A stretch of 64,000 bases of DNA from Mansonella perstans (GCA_037074765.1 JBAMDO010000056.1:434001-498000); one strand, 5' to 3'. Numbered from the stretch's first letter, positions 40,741-54,118 are shown. The notes: a model not told the origin generated them from the letters alone. Program-made: numbers and translations.

Positions 40741-41686
40741 ACTTCTTCTTATTTCACGTATCTCACCTTCTTACTTGAATCAGTTGTATATATATATATA
40801 TGTATCACTAGTATGTTGAAGTAAAAGTTAGTGGTAGGCTAGATCTTGGATGATATTAATTAGAGGAAGGAAACTAAGGATGAAATTGAAGGATTGAGTT
40901 TAAGGGATAGTGAAAGAATGTTGCTAGGAAGGTAAAGGCAAATTGATCTAAATCTAAAGTTTGTTTCACCTCAGGGCTATAATCATTTCTCAAACTTTAC
41001 ACTTTATTACCACTTAAGCTTGCTTTTCTTACTTCATTACTTATGCTATCATCCCTTATCAACTGCAGCTTTTCCTCTGTTCCACCCACCAGCCTATATC
41101 TCGAACTTTCATCCTTTCATTCCTCTTATTTGAGGACGACTGTTGTTATTTGTTGTGGATGGATGGTTTAATGCTTTTACTTTGCTCTTAAAACTTTTCC
41201 AACAACTTCAAGACTATCGCTTATACCTGTAATCCTACTCTATTCTCATCATTTATATAGATTATAGTTTGGAAGTTTGGAACTAAAATAGTCTATCTTT
41301 ACGTACTACATTCTTTATGTGTATTTCTTTTTAGTTTTCAACTTTTCTGCTTACGTATCTTATACGTTATTTACGTCATTTTCTAAATTCTTTTCTCCGT
41401 AAAAGAACATCATTAAGCATTTCGAGGTACTTAAGGAATGGTATTTTTCCATGCAAAATTCACAATTCTGTTCAGTTTTAGGCAAATTTAACAAATTTTT
41501 ACCTTTCTTCTCAGGATCGAATAATTTAAATTTCGAATAATTCCGGATCAATTTTCTCATTTTCATTTAAATCTCATTTTCCTTTTATTTCTTCCGTTCT
41601 TTTTTCCTTAAATTGATTTAAAAGATAATATAATTAGCTGATTAATTAAGGAAAACGAATACTTGAGACGAAGAAGCAGAAGAAGA

Positions 41687-44600
41687 ATGTCCGGTTCACT
41701 GTATCGTAGTCCTTCAGCTGCGCTTTACAAAAGTCCATCAATGAGTGCTTTTAGTGGCTTACCGGCGGCATTCGGTACTATGTCGGTTGCCGATTTGGGA
41801 AGCTTAACTCGCTTAGAGGTAAATTAGATTTTAATTCAATTCTATAGTTAATTTTTTGTTTAATTAATTATTTCCATTGTTGTTTTATCAATAAATATTG
41901 AGTACTGCTTCATCGATGAATTCAGCTCTTCGATGATTTTTTTTGCTATTGCAATTTGAAAGCAAAAAGCGAAATACTAATATTAAGTGTAAATAACAAT
42001 GATAGTGATCAGCGACACATCCTGATATTCAAACAACAATTGTCAAAGTTTAAGAATAAACAGCATACTTATTTTGTTTATTGCTATAGCAAATTTATTT
42101 TATTTCTAGACAGCTGATTTTAATGCCTATTGAAAGTGCACACTGCTAATAAAATACTCGAACACATAAATTCAAAATTGAAATTCGAAAAAATGTAATG
42201 CTATTTTATTTGAATAGCTTCATTAAGGGTTCAGTCAAATTTTCTACTGATTATAATTAAGTAAATTAAAACTTAAAAGAGAAACAATAATGATATGAAG
42301 AAAAACTTAATTTAATTTAAAAAAAAAAAAAATGAAAATAAAAAGCCATAAAGTATTTCGTTGAAATTTAAGTAATTACACCGCTAAGAAAGGAAAAGTT
42401 TTTTTTCGAGGATTTCAAGTTACTTAGTTTAGAACAAATAGCACTTCGAATTTATTCTTGTTTAATAAAACATTTATTGAAAGATGTCAATGTTAGCAAA
42501 ATTAATTGACAGAGAAAAAAATAATCGAAAATTAGCAATAGGAAGAAAAAAGCGAATTCGAAGGAATATTATGCTTAATTAATCAATTAACTACTTAAAG
42601 TAAGAATTTGGAAAAACAAAAAGGGAACAGAAGCTTTATTGAATTTACAGTTTTTATTTGAAGTCATTTTTATTTATTTATAATTATTTAAAAAGAAAAA
42701 TGAAAATTCGCTTCGGAAAATATTCTCGCAAAATGACTGGCATTTATTTTTTCTTGCTTCACTAATTAATGAAGGAAAAACTCTTTTCATTGTAATTAAT
42801 TAATTTTTAATTTTGTTTAAAAAGAACTAATGTTCAATTTCCATTTTTTGTTTTGGTTTTTTTATTTCAGCAAAAAACAAATTTTTTATTTTTCACCCTA
42901 CTATTAATCTTATCTGTTAATACGAGCCAAAAATGAAGAAAGGAAAAAGGAAACTTTTCAGGCATTTGAAATATGTTATATCACGGCACATAAAATAATC
43001 AGCACCGCTATAAAGCATACAGTGCTATCGTAGGAACTTGAATTAGTATAAGCTTTACATAAAAAATCAATCCTACGGTAAAAGCGTACGGTACTGGCAT
43101 ACTAACTTGCTTCAATATTAAATATAAAGCATGAGAAAAATTATCATCAGAAAAAATGTAGATTCGATAGTTGGGCATATAAAAAAAAAAAAACACATGA
43201 ATGATAAGCCAAACAATTACGAACGTATACCACAAATTCTCTTATCACCATTCATTACTCGGTTTTAATCATTATGAGGACAAAATTTAATAAGTAATTT
43301 TGCTTCTAAATTTGTTCTCGTTAAGCATTCCAACTCAATATATAAGATTATATGTGATTAGTGTGATAATTTCATAGTTTCAATTTTAATTTGAAAGTGT
43401 CAACTTTTTTCTCGTATTCATAAAACAATAATGATTTGCCAGTAAGCTTTCTTACTTATTAAGCCTTTTAATTTTATTTTGGCTCATTCATTCATTCACT
43501 CACACTTTGTCAAGGGTTATCATAGGCTAAAGATACTAAAGATAAGAAACACTTAAATGATAAGAAATAACTGCAGATAAGAAATAGCTACAGCTAGGAT
43601 AGTTTATCATTATTTGCTTGAAGTATTGTATTACAGAATAGCAAACATATTCAACATTTTATTTATAAAGTTCAATTCGTTTTTCCAGCGATTCAACCGA
43701 ATTGAAAATGATAGAAATTTGCTAGGAACTCAATTCACTTAATATTTTTCCTTAATTAACATAATAATTTTCATTAATAGCATTGTGTATTAATGTTTTG
43801 AATTTTACTTTGCTTAAATTTGTTGCTTTAAAAAATTTTTAGTGCTGTGATTGAGGCGAAATTAAAATTTGATCAAAGGTCAATTTTCCCCAAATGTTTT
43901 AAACAAAAAGAATGAAAGCAAAAAAAAACTGCTAATTTTAAACTTAAGGCCAATTAATTAGTAAATATGCTTGGCAAAAATTTCAACTTTATTGTCAATT
44001 TTTTTAATTTAAAATTTGTCCTACATTCATAAATTATCACTGAAGCAATCATAGAAAGTCAATGAATTTAGTATTGTTTAGTCGTTTGTAGAAAAAATAA
44101 AGTCATTCGTAACAACAAATTTAGATCAAATTTGATAAAATTCCGGTGAAAGAAAAAAATATTAGTTGAAATTGATTGAACTGAGTTGAAAAATTTTAAT
44201 GCTTGCAAAAAATATAGAATGAAATCATTAATTTTTTTGGCAGTTATAATTTGCACGCATTTTTAATTATACTAAATGATCTAATATTAAAGCTTCTATC
44301 ATCCAACGTTGATCAAATATTATCGTTTCTTTTAGGACAAGATTCGTCTGCTGCAAGAAGATCTCGAATCGGAACGTGAACTTCGAAATAGAGTACTTTT
44401 TCTGGTTTTATCTCAATAAAGAATGAAAAAAAAAACAGGAGACATTTACTAGTAAAATGAGACAGTTGAAAATGTTAAAAGTTCAATATACTCTTTTGAA
44501 AATTATTAGTTTATTTAAATTCCAAAGGCATATTCAAAACAAAAAATACAAATCAATCTTATTGCTGATTTAAAAGATCCTTTTCAATTTTCAATAATGC

Positions 44601-47600
44601 TGAGAATTTTTTTTATCACTGCTAAATTAAATCAAATATGATGATTTCAGATCGAACGAGAAAGGGCTGACCTTAGCGTACAACTGATAGCACTAACGGA
44701 TAGACTTGAAGATGCCGAAGGCACTACTGACAGTCAGGTATAATATATCATAATGTTAACTTACATAATATTATATAGTTTATCAATAAGTATGCATTAA
44801 ATTTTTAAGTACGATTCTTTTGATAAAATTTTTTTTCCTTTATATTTCAATAACATTTAAATCACTTGTGATCGAGTCAAATTTTGGTGTTTAAATCAAA
44901 ACAAATTTAAACTTTAGATCGAATCAAATCGTAAACGTGAAGCAGAATTGCAAAAATTACGTAAAATGTTGGAAGAGTCACAATTGGAAAATGAGGATGC
45001 AATGAACGTTTTGCGTAAGAAACATCAGGATGCGTGTCTTGACTATGCCGAACAAATTGAACAATTGCAAAAGAAAAATTCAAAGTTTGTTTTTAAATTT
45101 TTCAATTATTTAGTTGAGAAAAACAAAATAAAACAAAATTTCTCCATTTTTCTTTTCATTCATTCATTATTTTTTATTTGGTTTATAAATTCATTCATTT
45201 TTTTTCGTTTTATTTATATAGCCTGTTTTTAGTGGCAAAAAAACAACTATTACACTGCATATATGGAAAATTAAATATAAAATTTCGCCGTATTTTTTAA
45301 TCAAAACTTTTTAATCAAAGTTATCAAAATTTGCTGTACTTTTAATTAGAATTTTTAATTAAAAAATTTTTATTGAAAAACAAAACAAAAACGAACCATA
45401 TGAAACTGTTGAAAATTTTAGGATTGATCGTGAACGCCAACGTCTACAACATGAAGTAATTGAGCTTACTGCGACAATTGACCAACTTCAAAAGGATAAG
45501 GTTTGTCATTTGCCTCGTCTGTGTTTTTTTCCTCTTTTTCTCTTTCTCTGTCCCTCTCTCTCTTGATTGATACTATGATAACAGAATGATTAGCTAATAT
45601 TGTCTAAAAGGTACGAAAAAAGTATGTAAGGAAAATTGAAAAGAAAATAAAGGAACAAAATGATGGAAAAAAAGAAAGGACAAAAGGACGAAAAGAATTT
45701 TTTCCTTTTCTTTTCTTTTTTTTTTTTAAAACGAAACTTTTGAAACCCAAAAATAAATCTTTTTTTTTCTAATATTTTGAAAAAAACGATGATTGAATCC
45801 TTAATATCCCATTCACCCCTGGTTTACTTCTGTCCTTCTTGCAAATTCAACTGGAATAATATGCAGTTTGATGCATTTCCCACTTTTAAATTTTTTTTTA
45901 ATCTCCTCCTTTCCAAAAGTGCGAAAAGGAAAAATAATGGAAAAACAAAAGAAAAGAGAAAAAAAAATTTGGAGAAGTAAGTTCAGAAGTCTAAAAAAGT
46001 AGGAAAAATGAAGATTTAGTTGAAGCTTCAAAAAAAGAATTTTTTTTTGATTTGAAAAAAAAAGAATTGAGTAAAAATTTTGAAAGCCACCATCAAAAAT
46101 TCAAATGATCCATTAAACAGTGATGCCTATTCATTGATGTGTTACTCTTCTTCAAATGAACAAATAAACGAAACTAAATTTTTTGGCAAATAAAAATTAA
46201 ACTACTAAAATAGCGTGTAAATAGGAAATTGAAATGTAACGAGCATGCAACTGTAAATAATAAATAATGATTGAATAAATGAACGATATTTTATTAATTT
46301 CTACATTTTCTTTAGTAGTACAAATTTAATTTCATAAAAATTGAATAATATTCCGTGATAGCAAATTATCGATTTTTATTCATTTTTGTACTTTTACCAA
46401 TAAATTAAAGAAAATTAGATTTCCAGTACAAAATAATCGAAATGAATTTTTTTTTTGTAAACCAAAAATCTTTGGAGACACAGAAAAAAACTGATACTTT
46501 TCAAAGAGAAGCAATGAAATTGAAAAACAAAACATTCTCAATTAATTTACATATTAAGCTTTTATTAAATTTCTTCAAATAATTTAATAAATGAAAAAAA
46601 TTTTAAGAAAAATGTTGAAGAATTTTGCATAATTTAGCAATTTTTTCTTCTTTCCTAACATTTGAATTAATATCAAAAAAAATAAATAAAGAAATGGAAA
46701 AATTAATGAATAAATGTTTCATTTTCAAAAAGTATCAATTAATTAAAAGGATAAATTATTAATTGTTATTTATGCTTTAATTTCGAAACAAATTTTCGCC
46801 GATTTTTTTTTCTTCTTATACTTAAAATTAAATTCTCAACATCTGTTGTAGCTGTAATTCGAAAAGAATGCTTGGATTAGTAAATGAGGAACAGCTGTTT
46901 TTGCTTCTTTCTGTTCAAACTCTTTTAAACCATTTTTTTATTGGTGAACTATTCGTTAAAAAAAATATGCGTTAAATAATGCGAGCATCTTTTCCAATTC
47001 AATAACTTTGAACAATTTCTTATTTAATTTTAATTTTTCCTATCCCTTTTTTAATTTTTGGCGCTATTCGTTCTATATGAAACAATTAATTTTGTGTTAG
47101 TTAATTTAATCGTGCATTATTTGTACACAATAAATTTTTTCACATTTTGCATTCATCTCTCTAATTAATTTTAGCATTTGGCGGAGAAAGCAGCGGAACG
47201 TTTTGAAGCACAAACAATCGAACTGAGCAATAAGGTGGAGGATTTGAATCGACATGTCAACGATTTGGCCCAACAACGCCAACGTTTACAGGCTGAAAAT
47301 AATGATCTTCTTAAAGAGGTTAATTATTTACTGCTGCAATGTTCATTGCACTGCTAATTATTGATGACATAAATTGATTGTAATTTCATACTAATCAAGA
47401 TGAAAACGATTTCAAACATTTCTTTACAGATGGAAATTTTTAAAAAAAAAAATTTTTTTTTTTCAAAACTTAACGACACAAAGAAAAAAGAAACTTAAAA
47501 ATGAATGAGGATATATTCTAGAAGATATCTAAACATGAAATCCAGAAAGCTCCATAATGCAAGTTAAATTTTAAAAAATAACTGAGCAACAAAAAAAAAA

Positions 47601-50600
47601 ATTGGCGCTGAGAAAAATTCATTTTGTAAAATTTATTTGTCTCATGTATTTAGTGAGGTACTTTTATTTTTTGTCTATTATTTAATCTTCTATATTTCTT
47701 TACCTATTATTATTTTTAGATCATATATATTAAATTAAGGTTTATTAGACATTTTCAGTTACATATAGGTGATATTTTGGAGTTGAAAATATCACCAATT
47801 TTAATTATTAAAATATTTAAAGACAAACATCTTCAATAGTTCTTGTTACCAGACATTTCCCTACAGATATACAATTCCGAAGTTATTCAAAAAACTAATT
47901 TTTAACACTGATACAGTATTCCATCTCATTCTCATTCATTCTGTTACTTCTAATCACTTTCATTTTTCGCTTTTCACCTCAAATTTCTAATTTATTCTGA
48001 AATTTTCGTTGCATTTTTTATTTTCATAAAATGCCACGAAAATATTCAATGTGTTTTTGATTTCTTCATTTCATTTTTCATACAATTCGTTTATTGCAAA
48101 TTTAATTTCTATTTTTTACTATTTATCTTTAGTTTCGGAAATGCAAATTTAGAAATAATTCATTGTGATTTAAAAAATGCTAATTTTTTTTAATAATAAT
48201 TAGTTTATTTTTTTCGGATACAATTGAACGATGCGATTAATTAAGTTTAAAATTGCTAATCTAATTATCTTATATAACAGTCTAATATTCATTCCTTGCC
48301 TTTATTTATCAATTTTCTTTATCAATTGAATATTTTACATTAACTCATTGACTGATTGATTCGCTCTTTTTAGATTCATGATCAAAAAGTACAGCTAGAT
48401 AATTTGCAACATGTCAAATATCAACTTGCGCAACAACTTGAAGAAGCACGCCGGCGCTTGGAAGATGCTGAACGTGTAACGTTTTTCTACACCTTCATAT
48501 TCCATATTCTCTTAATAAAATTATTTCATTTCCGAAACAAAACCATTTAAGCATTTGTAAATTAAACACAGAAAAATCGCTGAATGATTAAATTGCAAAA
48601 TTAAATAATTTTAACGAAAAGAAAAATTAACTGACTAGAGATTTTAAATCAAGAAAATTTTTTTAATTTTTATCTTTTTTTTGTGTTTGAATTAAAAAAT
48701 ATTTTTGTTTTATTTTTTCTTATAGGAACGCTCTCAACTTCAAGCGCAACTTCATCAGGTACAACTGGAATTGGATTCCGTACGTACCGCATTGGATGAG
48801 GAATCAGCAGCTCGTGCTGAAGCTGAACATAAACTTGCTTTGGCAAACACTGAGATTACCCAATGGAAGAGTAAATTTGACGCCGAAGTTGCTCTTCATC
48901 ATGAAGAGGTTGGAGAAAATTCTAATTTTCTAAAAAAATTATAATAAATTTAATTATGCATACTTTTTAAATTGTGTAAAAATAAAATCTCTAAATTTTC
49001 CTTTTTTTATCTATCAATTTCTCATCCAATTTTCACTGCAAATTTTCCCATTTTCTAATATTTGAAATGAATGAATTGCTATATTTAGTTACTTGATTGT
49101 TATCACTTGGTTTTTGAAGATCTAAATTGGTCTAATTGCTTGCAGTTCGTTTTCTCTTGCAGGTTGAAGATCTACGAAAGAAAATGCTCCAAAAACAAGC
49201 CGAGTATGAAGAACAGATTGAAATAATGTTACAAAAGATTTCACAGCTTGAAAAAGCTAAATCACGCTTGCAAAGTGAAGTTGAAGTGCTTATTGTTGAT
49301 TTAGAAAAAGCGCAAAATACCATAGCAATCCTTGAACGAGCCAAAGAGCAACTTGAAAAAGCTGTCAATGAACTTAAAGTAAAATTCTTTTCTTTTATTA
49401 TTTTGATATTATATTAAATAAATTTTTTATTTGTAATATTATTTCAAAATTTTCAGTAGAATCCTTATTATTGAAAAAAAAATTAAAATTTGAAATGATA
49501 TTATTATTGCAATGGAATTAAAATTTGATTTATTTCAAAATGTTTTTTCTTCAGAATTGTCATAGAAATTTTTTTATTATTTGTTCCTTCATTCATTGTT
49601 GATGTTATGTTATTCTTTGAATTAAATTTGAAATATAATATGAAAATTTTTAGGTACGTATCGATGAACTTACCGTTGAGTTGGAAGCAGCACAACGGGA
49701 AGCGCGTGCGGCATTAGCAGAACTACAAAAGATGAAGAATTTGTATGAGAAAGCTGTGGAACAGAAGGAAGCTTTAGCTCGAGAAAACAAGAAATTGCAA
49801 GGTTTGAAATCTAACAATTAATATAGCAATCAGGACGATCGACGTAGTAATCGATACAGCGATCAAGACGAATATGAGCGCTTGATTAGAAAATGAAAAT
49901 TCCATTAAAAAAATGAAAAAGTGCCAGCAAAAAAAAAGAAAAAAATTTACGATATATTTCAGATGATTTGCATGAAGCTAAAGAAGCACTTGCTGATGCA
50001 AATCGTAAGCTGCATGAACTAGATCTTGAGAACGCACGGTTAGCTGGTGAAATTCGTGAATTGCAAACAGCACTAAAAGAATCGGAAGCAGCACGACGTG
50101 ATGCTGAAAATCGTGCACAACGTGCGCTTGCTGAATTGCAACAACTTCGCATCGAAATGGAACGTCGCTTGCAAGAGAAAGTATAAGTTTCATGACAATA
50201 AATTTTTGTAAATGAGAAAGTATTAAATTTATTAGTTGCACATTTATATTTTCTAAAGAAGTGTGAATTATATAAATAAATTAATTAAGGTTCTAATAAC
50301 TAATTAGTAATTAATTTAATGGATGAATTTTAGGAAGAAGAAATGGAAGCACTTCGTAAGAATATGCAGTTTGAAATTGATCGCCTTACAGCCGCATTAG
50401 CCGATGCTGAAGCACGTATGAAGGTAGAAGAGATAATTTTGTAAAATTCAAGTCTAAAAATTGATAAATTCAAAATTTCGAGCATTTTTTTTGTCAATTC
50501 AAACGAAATTTGAGTTGCTTGTGTAACTTCAGGCAGAAATTTCACGCTTGAAGAAAAAATATCAAGCGGAAATTGCTGAACTTGAAATGACTGTTGATAA

Positions 50601-53208
50601 TTTGAATCGAGCAAATATTGAAGCGCAAAAGACAATCAAAAAACAGAGTGAACAGCTTAAAGTGCTGCAAGCGTCACTTGAAGATACTCAACGCCAGTTA
50701 CAACAAACCCTTGATCAGGTAAACAAATTTTTAACTGCTTATTAATTGATGATCAACAGCAATATGCTTAATAAGAACTATATGATAAAAGATTTTAATA
50801 ATATGAAATTAATGATAAGAGGGTGTATTGGTTATGATTTAACAAATGTACCAGGATTAAAAATAATTTCTGATCATCTTTATCACTTTTCCACGTCGTT
50901 AAAAAAACTATAACGCAATAAAGTACAGACAAGTTCTTTTTTCGATCCTGAAGAACTATGAAAATCTTTGCATAATTAATATGTATTAGCAATATGTTCC
51001 TTAATTTGTCAAATTTACGATAAATAGGATTATATTTCGTGCAAATGCAAAGAGAGTAAAAATTAATGAAAAAGTTTTTGATTGTATTTCTTTTTTTTCT
51101 TTAGAATTTTGCACGAAAAAATTGAATTTCTGAAGTTCCCTTTATCTAATTCAAAGAAATATACAGCTAAAATTATTTGAATGGGTAGAGGTTTTCGTTT
51201 CTTTTTTATTTTTAAGCGTCAGTGCTATCATGAAATAATGCGTGAAATTTTTAGTACGCTTTGGCGCAACGTAAAGTATCTGCATTAAGTGCGGAATTGG
51301 AAGAATGCAAGGTTGCACTTGACAATTCAATCCGTGCTCGTAAACAAGCTGAAATTGATCTTGAAGAAGCAAATGTTAGTACTTCTAAAATATTCATTTT
51401 AAGTAATAGTATAAAATGAAATCCTAAATTGATTCAGCTTTTTCTTTTCTTGACCATTTTTATGCCTCTTAGCGCGTCCTTCGCGTTCATACTTTGCGTC
51501 TATACTGGCATTATTGATTTGGTATCGATGTGACAAGAATTTTATCAGCAATTAAAAATTAATTGAAAACTGAAAAAACCCGAAATAATCATCAATCAGA
51601 TATTATTTACTTGCAGTCGATAAAATTATATTTTGCCAAATACTTTTTCCTCCCTTTTAAATTTGCTTTTTTAAAGGTTCGTATTACTGATTTGGTATCA
51701 GTTAACAATAATCTAACAGCAATCAAAAATAAGTTGGAAACTGAATTATCAACAGCACAAGCTGATCTGGATGAAGCAACCAAGGAATTGCATGCCGCAG
51801 ATGAGCGAGCTAATCGTGCCTTAGCTGATGCAGCTCGAGCTGTTGAGCAACTTCATGAGGAACAGGAACATTCTATGAAAATTGATGCTCTCAGGAAATC
51901 ACTGGAAGAACAGGTGATAGCGGAAGAAAAGAAATACGAAATTTTTGGAAAAATTTTGTTCAAATCTGTATTTGTGCACTACAAATTATTTAAATTCAGC
52001 AAATTAAATAATTTTTTTAAACGTTTCATTAAGTCCTTTTTTCTTGTCATAGTTTCGTTAACTAATTTTTAAAAATTTCCTTTTATGCCATTAATTAAAG
52101 CAGGTCATGAAATTCATTTGTCATGTAAGCATTATTTTCAGGTGAAGCAATTGCAAGTGCAAATTCAGGAAGCAGAAGCAGCGGCTTTACTGGGTGGTAA
52201 ACGTGTAATTGCTAAACTTGAAACACGAATACGTGATTTGGAAACGGCTTTGGATGAGGAAACACGTCGACACAAGGAGACGCAAAGTGCGCTTCGAAAG
52301 AAGGATCGACGCATCAAGGAAATTAATATGCAAGTTGATGAAGAGCATAAGATGTTTGTGATGGCGCAAGACACCGCTGATAGGCTTCTGGAGAAGCTTA
52401 ATATTCAAAAGAGGCAACTTGGCGAAGCTGTAAGTTTGCAGTGAAAGAAGAAAATTTTATTTCTTTTTTAAAAATTTTAAATTCTCATTCATCTTATTAA
52501 AGCAAAAAGGGAAAAGAAAAAACGATAATGAAAACATAAAATGGTCTTTTTTTGCAAATAATTTAAGTTTGATTTCTTTTCATTTTTATATGACATATCA
52601 ATATTGTTATGTGCTATTTCCAACGAGAAAAATTGAATTAACGTAAAATTAAATCTAAACTTCTTTCTTTAAATGCAACAATGTAATGACAGTTTTTTTC
52701 TCATTCGTGCATAATTTACATTCAGTTTTCTGGTAGAAAAAATTAAATTTATATGAAATTAAATTTAAATTCGGATTTTTTTAAAACAGAACAACCTAGT
52801 GGCATTCTTTTATTTGTAAACAACAGTTTAAATTCAAACTTTTATTTGGAAACAACAGTTTAAATTCAATTAATTTTTTTTAACAAATATGTAATTTATT
52901 GCATATTAATACGTGATATTATTGCCAAAACAATTGAATTTAAATGAAAGTAAATTTAAATTAGGAAATTTTCCTTTTTAAATGAGGCACCATGAAGATT
53001 GATTATTCCTGCTACTTTTTAGGAATCACTAACGATGGCTAATCTACAACGAGTACGTCGATATCAACGTGAGCTGGAAGATGCTGAAGGTCGTGCGGAT
53101 CAAGCTGAAAGCTCTTTACACCTTATTCGTGCAAAACATCGTTCGTCCGTTGTCACCGGGAAAAATGCTTCAGCGTCAAAAATTTATGTTCTCGAAGATG
53201 AACAATAG
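41687..53208 (+). CDS. unc-15: Paramyosin, complete, 17 coding exons, 879 residues
   Basis: Core coiled-coil protein of invertebrate muscle thick filaments and a known immunodominant filarial antigen. Exons: 41687-41818, 44336-44392, 44651-44737, 44918-45084, 45422-45500, 47175-47318, 48374-48475, 48726-48908, 49163-49378, 49654-49801, 49963-50180, 50334-50423, 50533-50718, 51255-51374, 51677-51913, 52142-52429, 53023-53208. They sum to 2640 nt including TAG, with consistent phases. The protein starts [20 protein letters not shown], a non-helical head whose Ser-rich SPS/SxSxA-like motifs are phosphorylated in C. elegans; heptad coiled coil runs from about residue 44 to the last exon, and the tail ends KIYVLEDEQ. 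No Cys-rich or enzymatic domain. Length matches the family (about 880). Intron 1 (2.5 kb) and intron 5 (1.7 kb) hold no recognised gene; intron 14 holds a decayed exon copy. Identification is essentially certain. Confidence 0.98.
51508..51575 (+). pseudogene. Decayed duplicate of paramyosin exon 15 inside intron 14
   Basis: The segment matches the first 70 or so bases of functional exon 15 (from 51680), sharing GATTTGGTATC exactly and then CAGCAAT-AAAAAT and AAACTGAA blocks in the same order, about three quarters identical by eye. In the paramyosin frame it has TGA stops and small indels, so it cannot be used as an exon. It sits about 170 bp upstream of the real exon. This is a relic of a local exon duplication, not a separate gene. 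Confidence 0.75.
52807..52870. repeat. Two tandem copies of a 32-bp unit in paramyosin intron 16
   Basis: Units 52807-52838 and 52839-52870 differ at two positions; each contains AAACAACAGTTTAAATTCAA. The duplication lies inside intron 16 (52430-53022), which also holds more degenerate repeats. Confidence 0.9.
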
Positions 53209-53272
53209 ATAAATTAATCGATGGCACCAACTGTCAACAAAGACTTAACAAAAAACCTTTCCTACTTCTACT

Positions 53273-53352
53273 GCTACCATTCACTAGTACTATTACTACT
53301 TCTATACTACTACTAATATTATTTCTATTACTACTAATATTACAATTCTTTC
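53273..53352. repeat. ACT/ATT trinucleotide tract in the paramyosin 3' region
   Basis: Imperfect TAC, ACT and ATT triplets beginning 65 bp after the paramyosin stop codon, probably within the 3' untranslated region. Confidence 0.8.
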
Positions 53353-53505
53353 GTACTATTCTTTAATACTTGCACAAAATGATGAAGAAGATAAAGTACA
53401 AAAAATTTTTGGAATTAAAACCAAACGAACGAATTAATACAAAAAAAAAAAAAAAAAAAAAAATTGCAATGAATTTTTTTCTTTCTTTCTTTTATTTAGA
53501 AATGA

Positions 53506-53511
53506 AATAAA
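53506..53511 (+). terminator. Candidate polyadenylation signal AATAAA for paramyosin
   Basis: An AATAAA hexamer lies 298 bp after the TAG, just past a poly-A and a pyrimidine-rich stretch. In this AT-rich DNA the hexamer is common, so the assignment is tentative. Confidence 0.35.
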
Positions 53512-54024
53512 AGGAAGAGTAAATTTTTGTTTCATTTTTATTTTCCTTCCTTTTTTTTGTTTTCTTTTCAAAATTTTTTTTTTAGCAAAATTTTGATATC
53601 TTCTTAATCATTGCTTTATCAATTAGCTTATCAAACATACATATGCAAAGAGGAAAGAGATTGTATAAGTTTCTTATTCATCAACTATTCACGACTTGTT
53701 ACAACTATCCACAACTTTTTTTTGTGTGCTAATGTCTTCTCAAACCCAGTTTATCCAATCGATAATTATTATTCTTTGTTGTAATAAATGTAAAAAAAAC
53801 AAACAAACAAACATGATGAACAATATGTTTACAAATTTGATAATAACAATCTATGTCATTTTACATAACATTTCACGCAACTCAAAATTCAAACATTTCG
53901 ATCCTTTTTTTACACCAATGCATAATAGATGCACACGTACTGACACGTATTGATCTTACACGGATCCCTTGTTTTCTCTTTCCATTGCATGATTTAATAA
54001 TTTTGCACACTTTTGCTTACGTAC

Positions 54025-54046
54025 GTACACACACACACACGCACAC

Positions 54047-54115
<69 letters not shown>
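54025..54115. repeat. CA dinucleotide microsatellite
   Basis: About 90 bp of nearly pure CA with two early GCAC interruptions; the longest uninterrupted dinucleotide run in the window. Open frames of His-Thr across it are artefacts. Confidence 0.95.

Positions 54116-54118
<3 letters not shown>

Larger units (their letters stand above)
35778..41686. other. Divergent intergenic region between the tandem-C2 gene and paramyosin
   Basis: This interval must contain the promoters of both the minus-strand C2 gene and the plus-strand paramyosin gene. No exon is recognised. It is the most microsatellite-dense part of the window: CA/GT (37294-37371), ATT/GTT (38971-39187), GA runs (38759-38777, 39413-39430, 40441-40463), a CA minisatellite (39585-39770), CT (40703-40735), plus poly-A runs near 37898-37917, 38648-38668 and 40150-40171. 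Confidence 0.65.
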
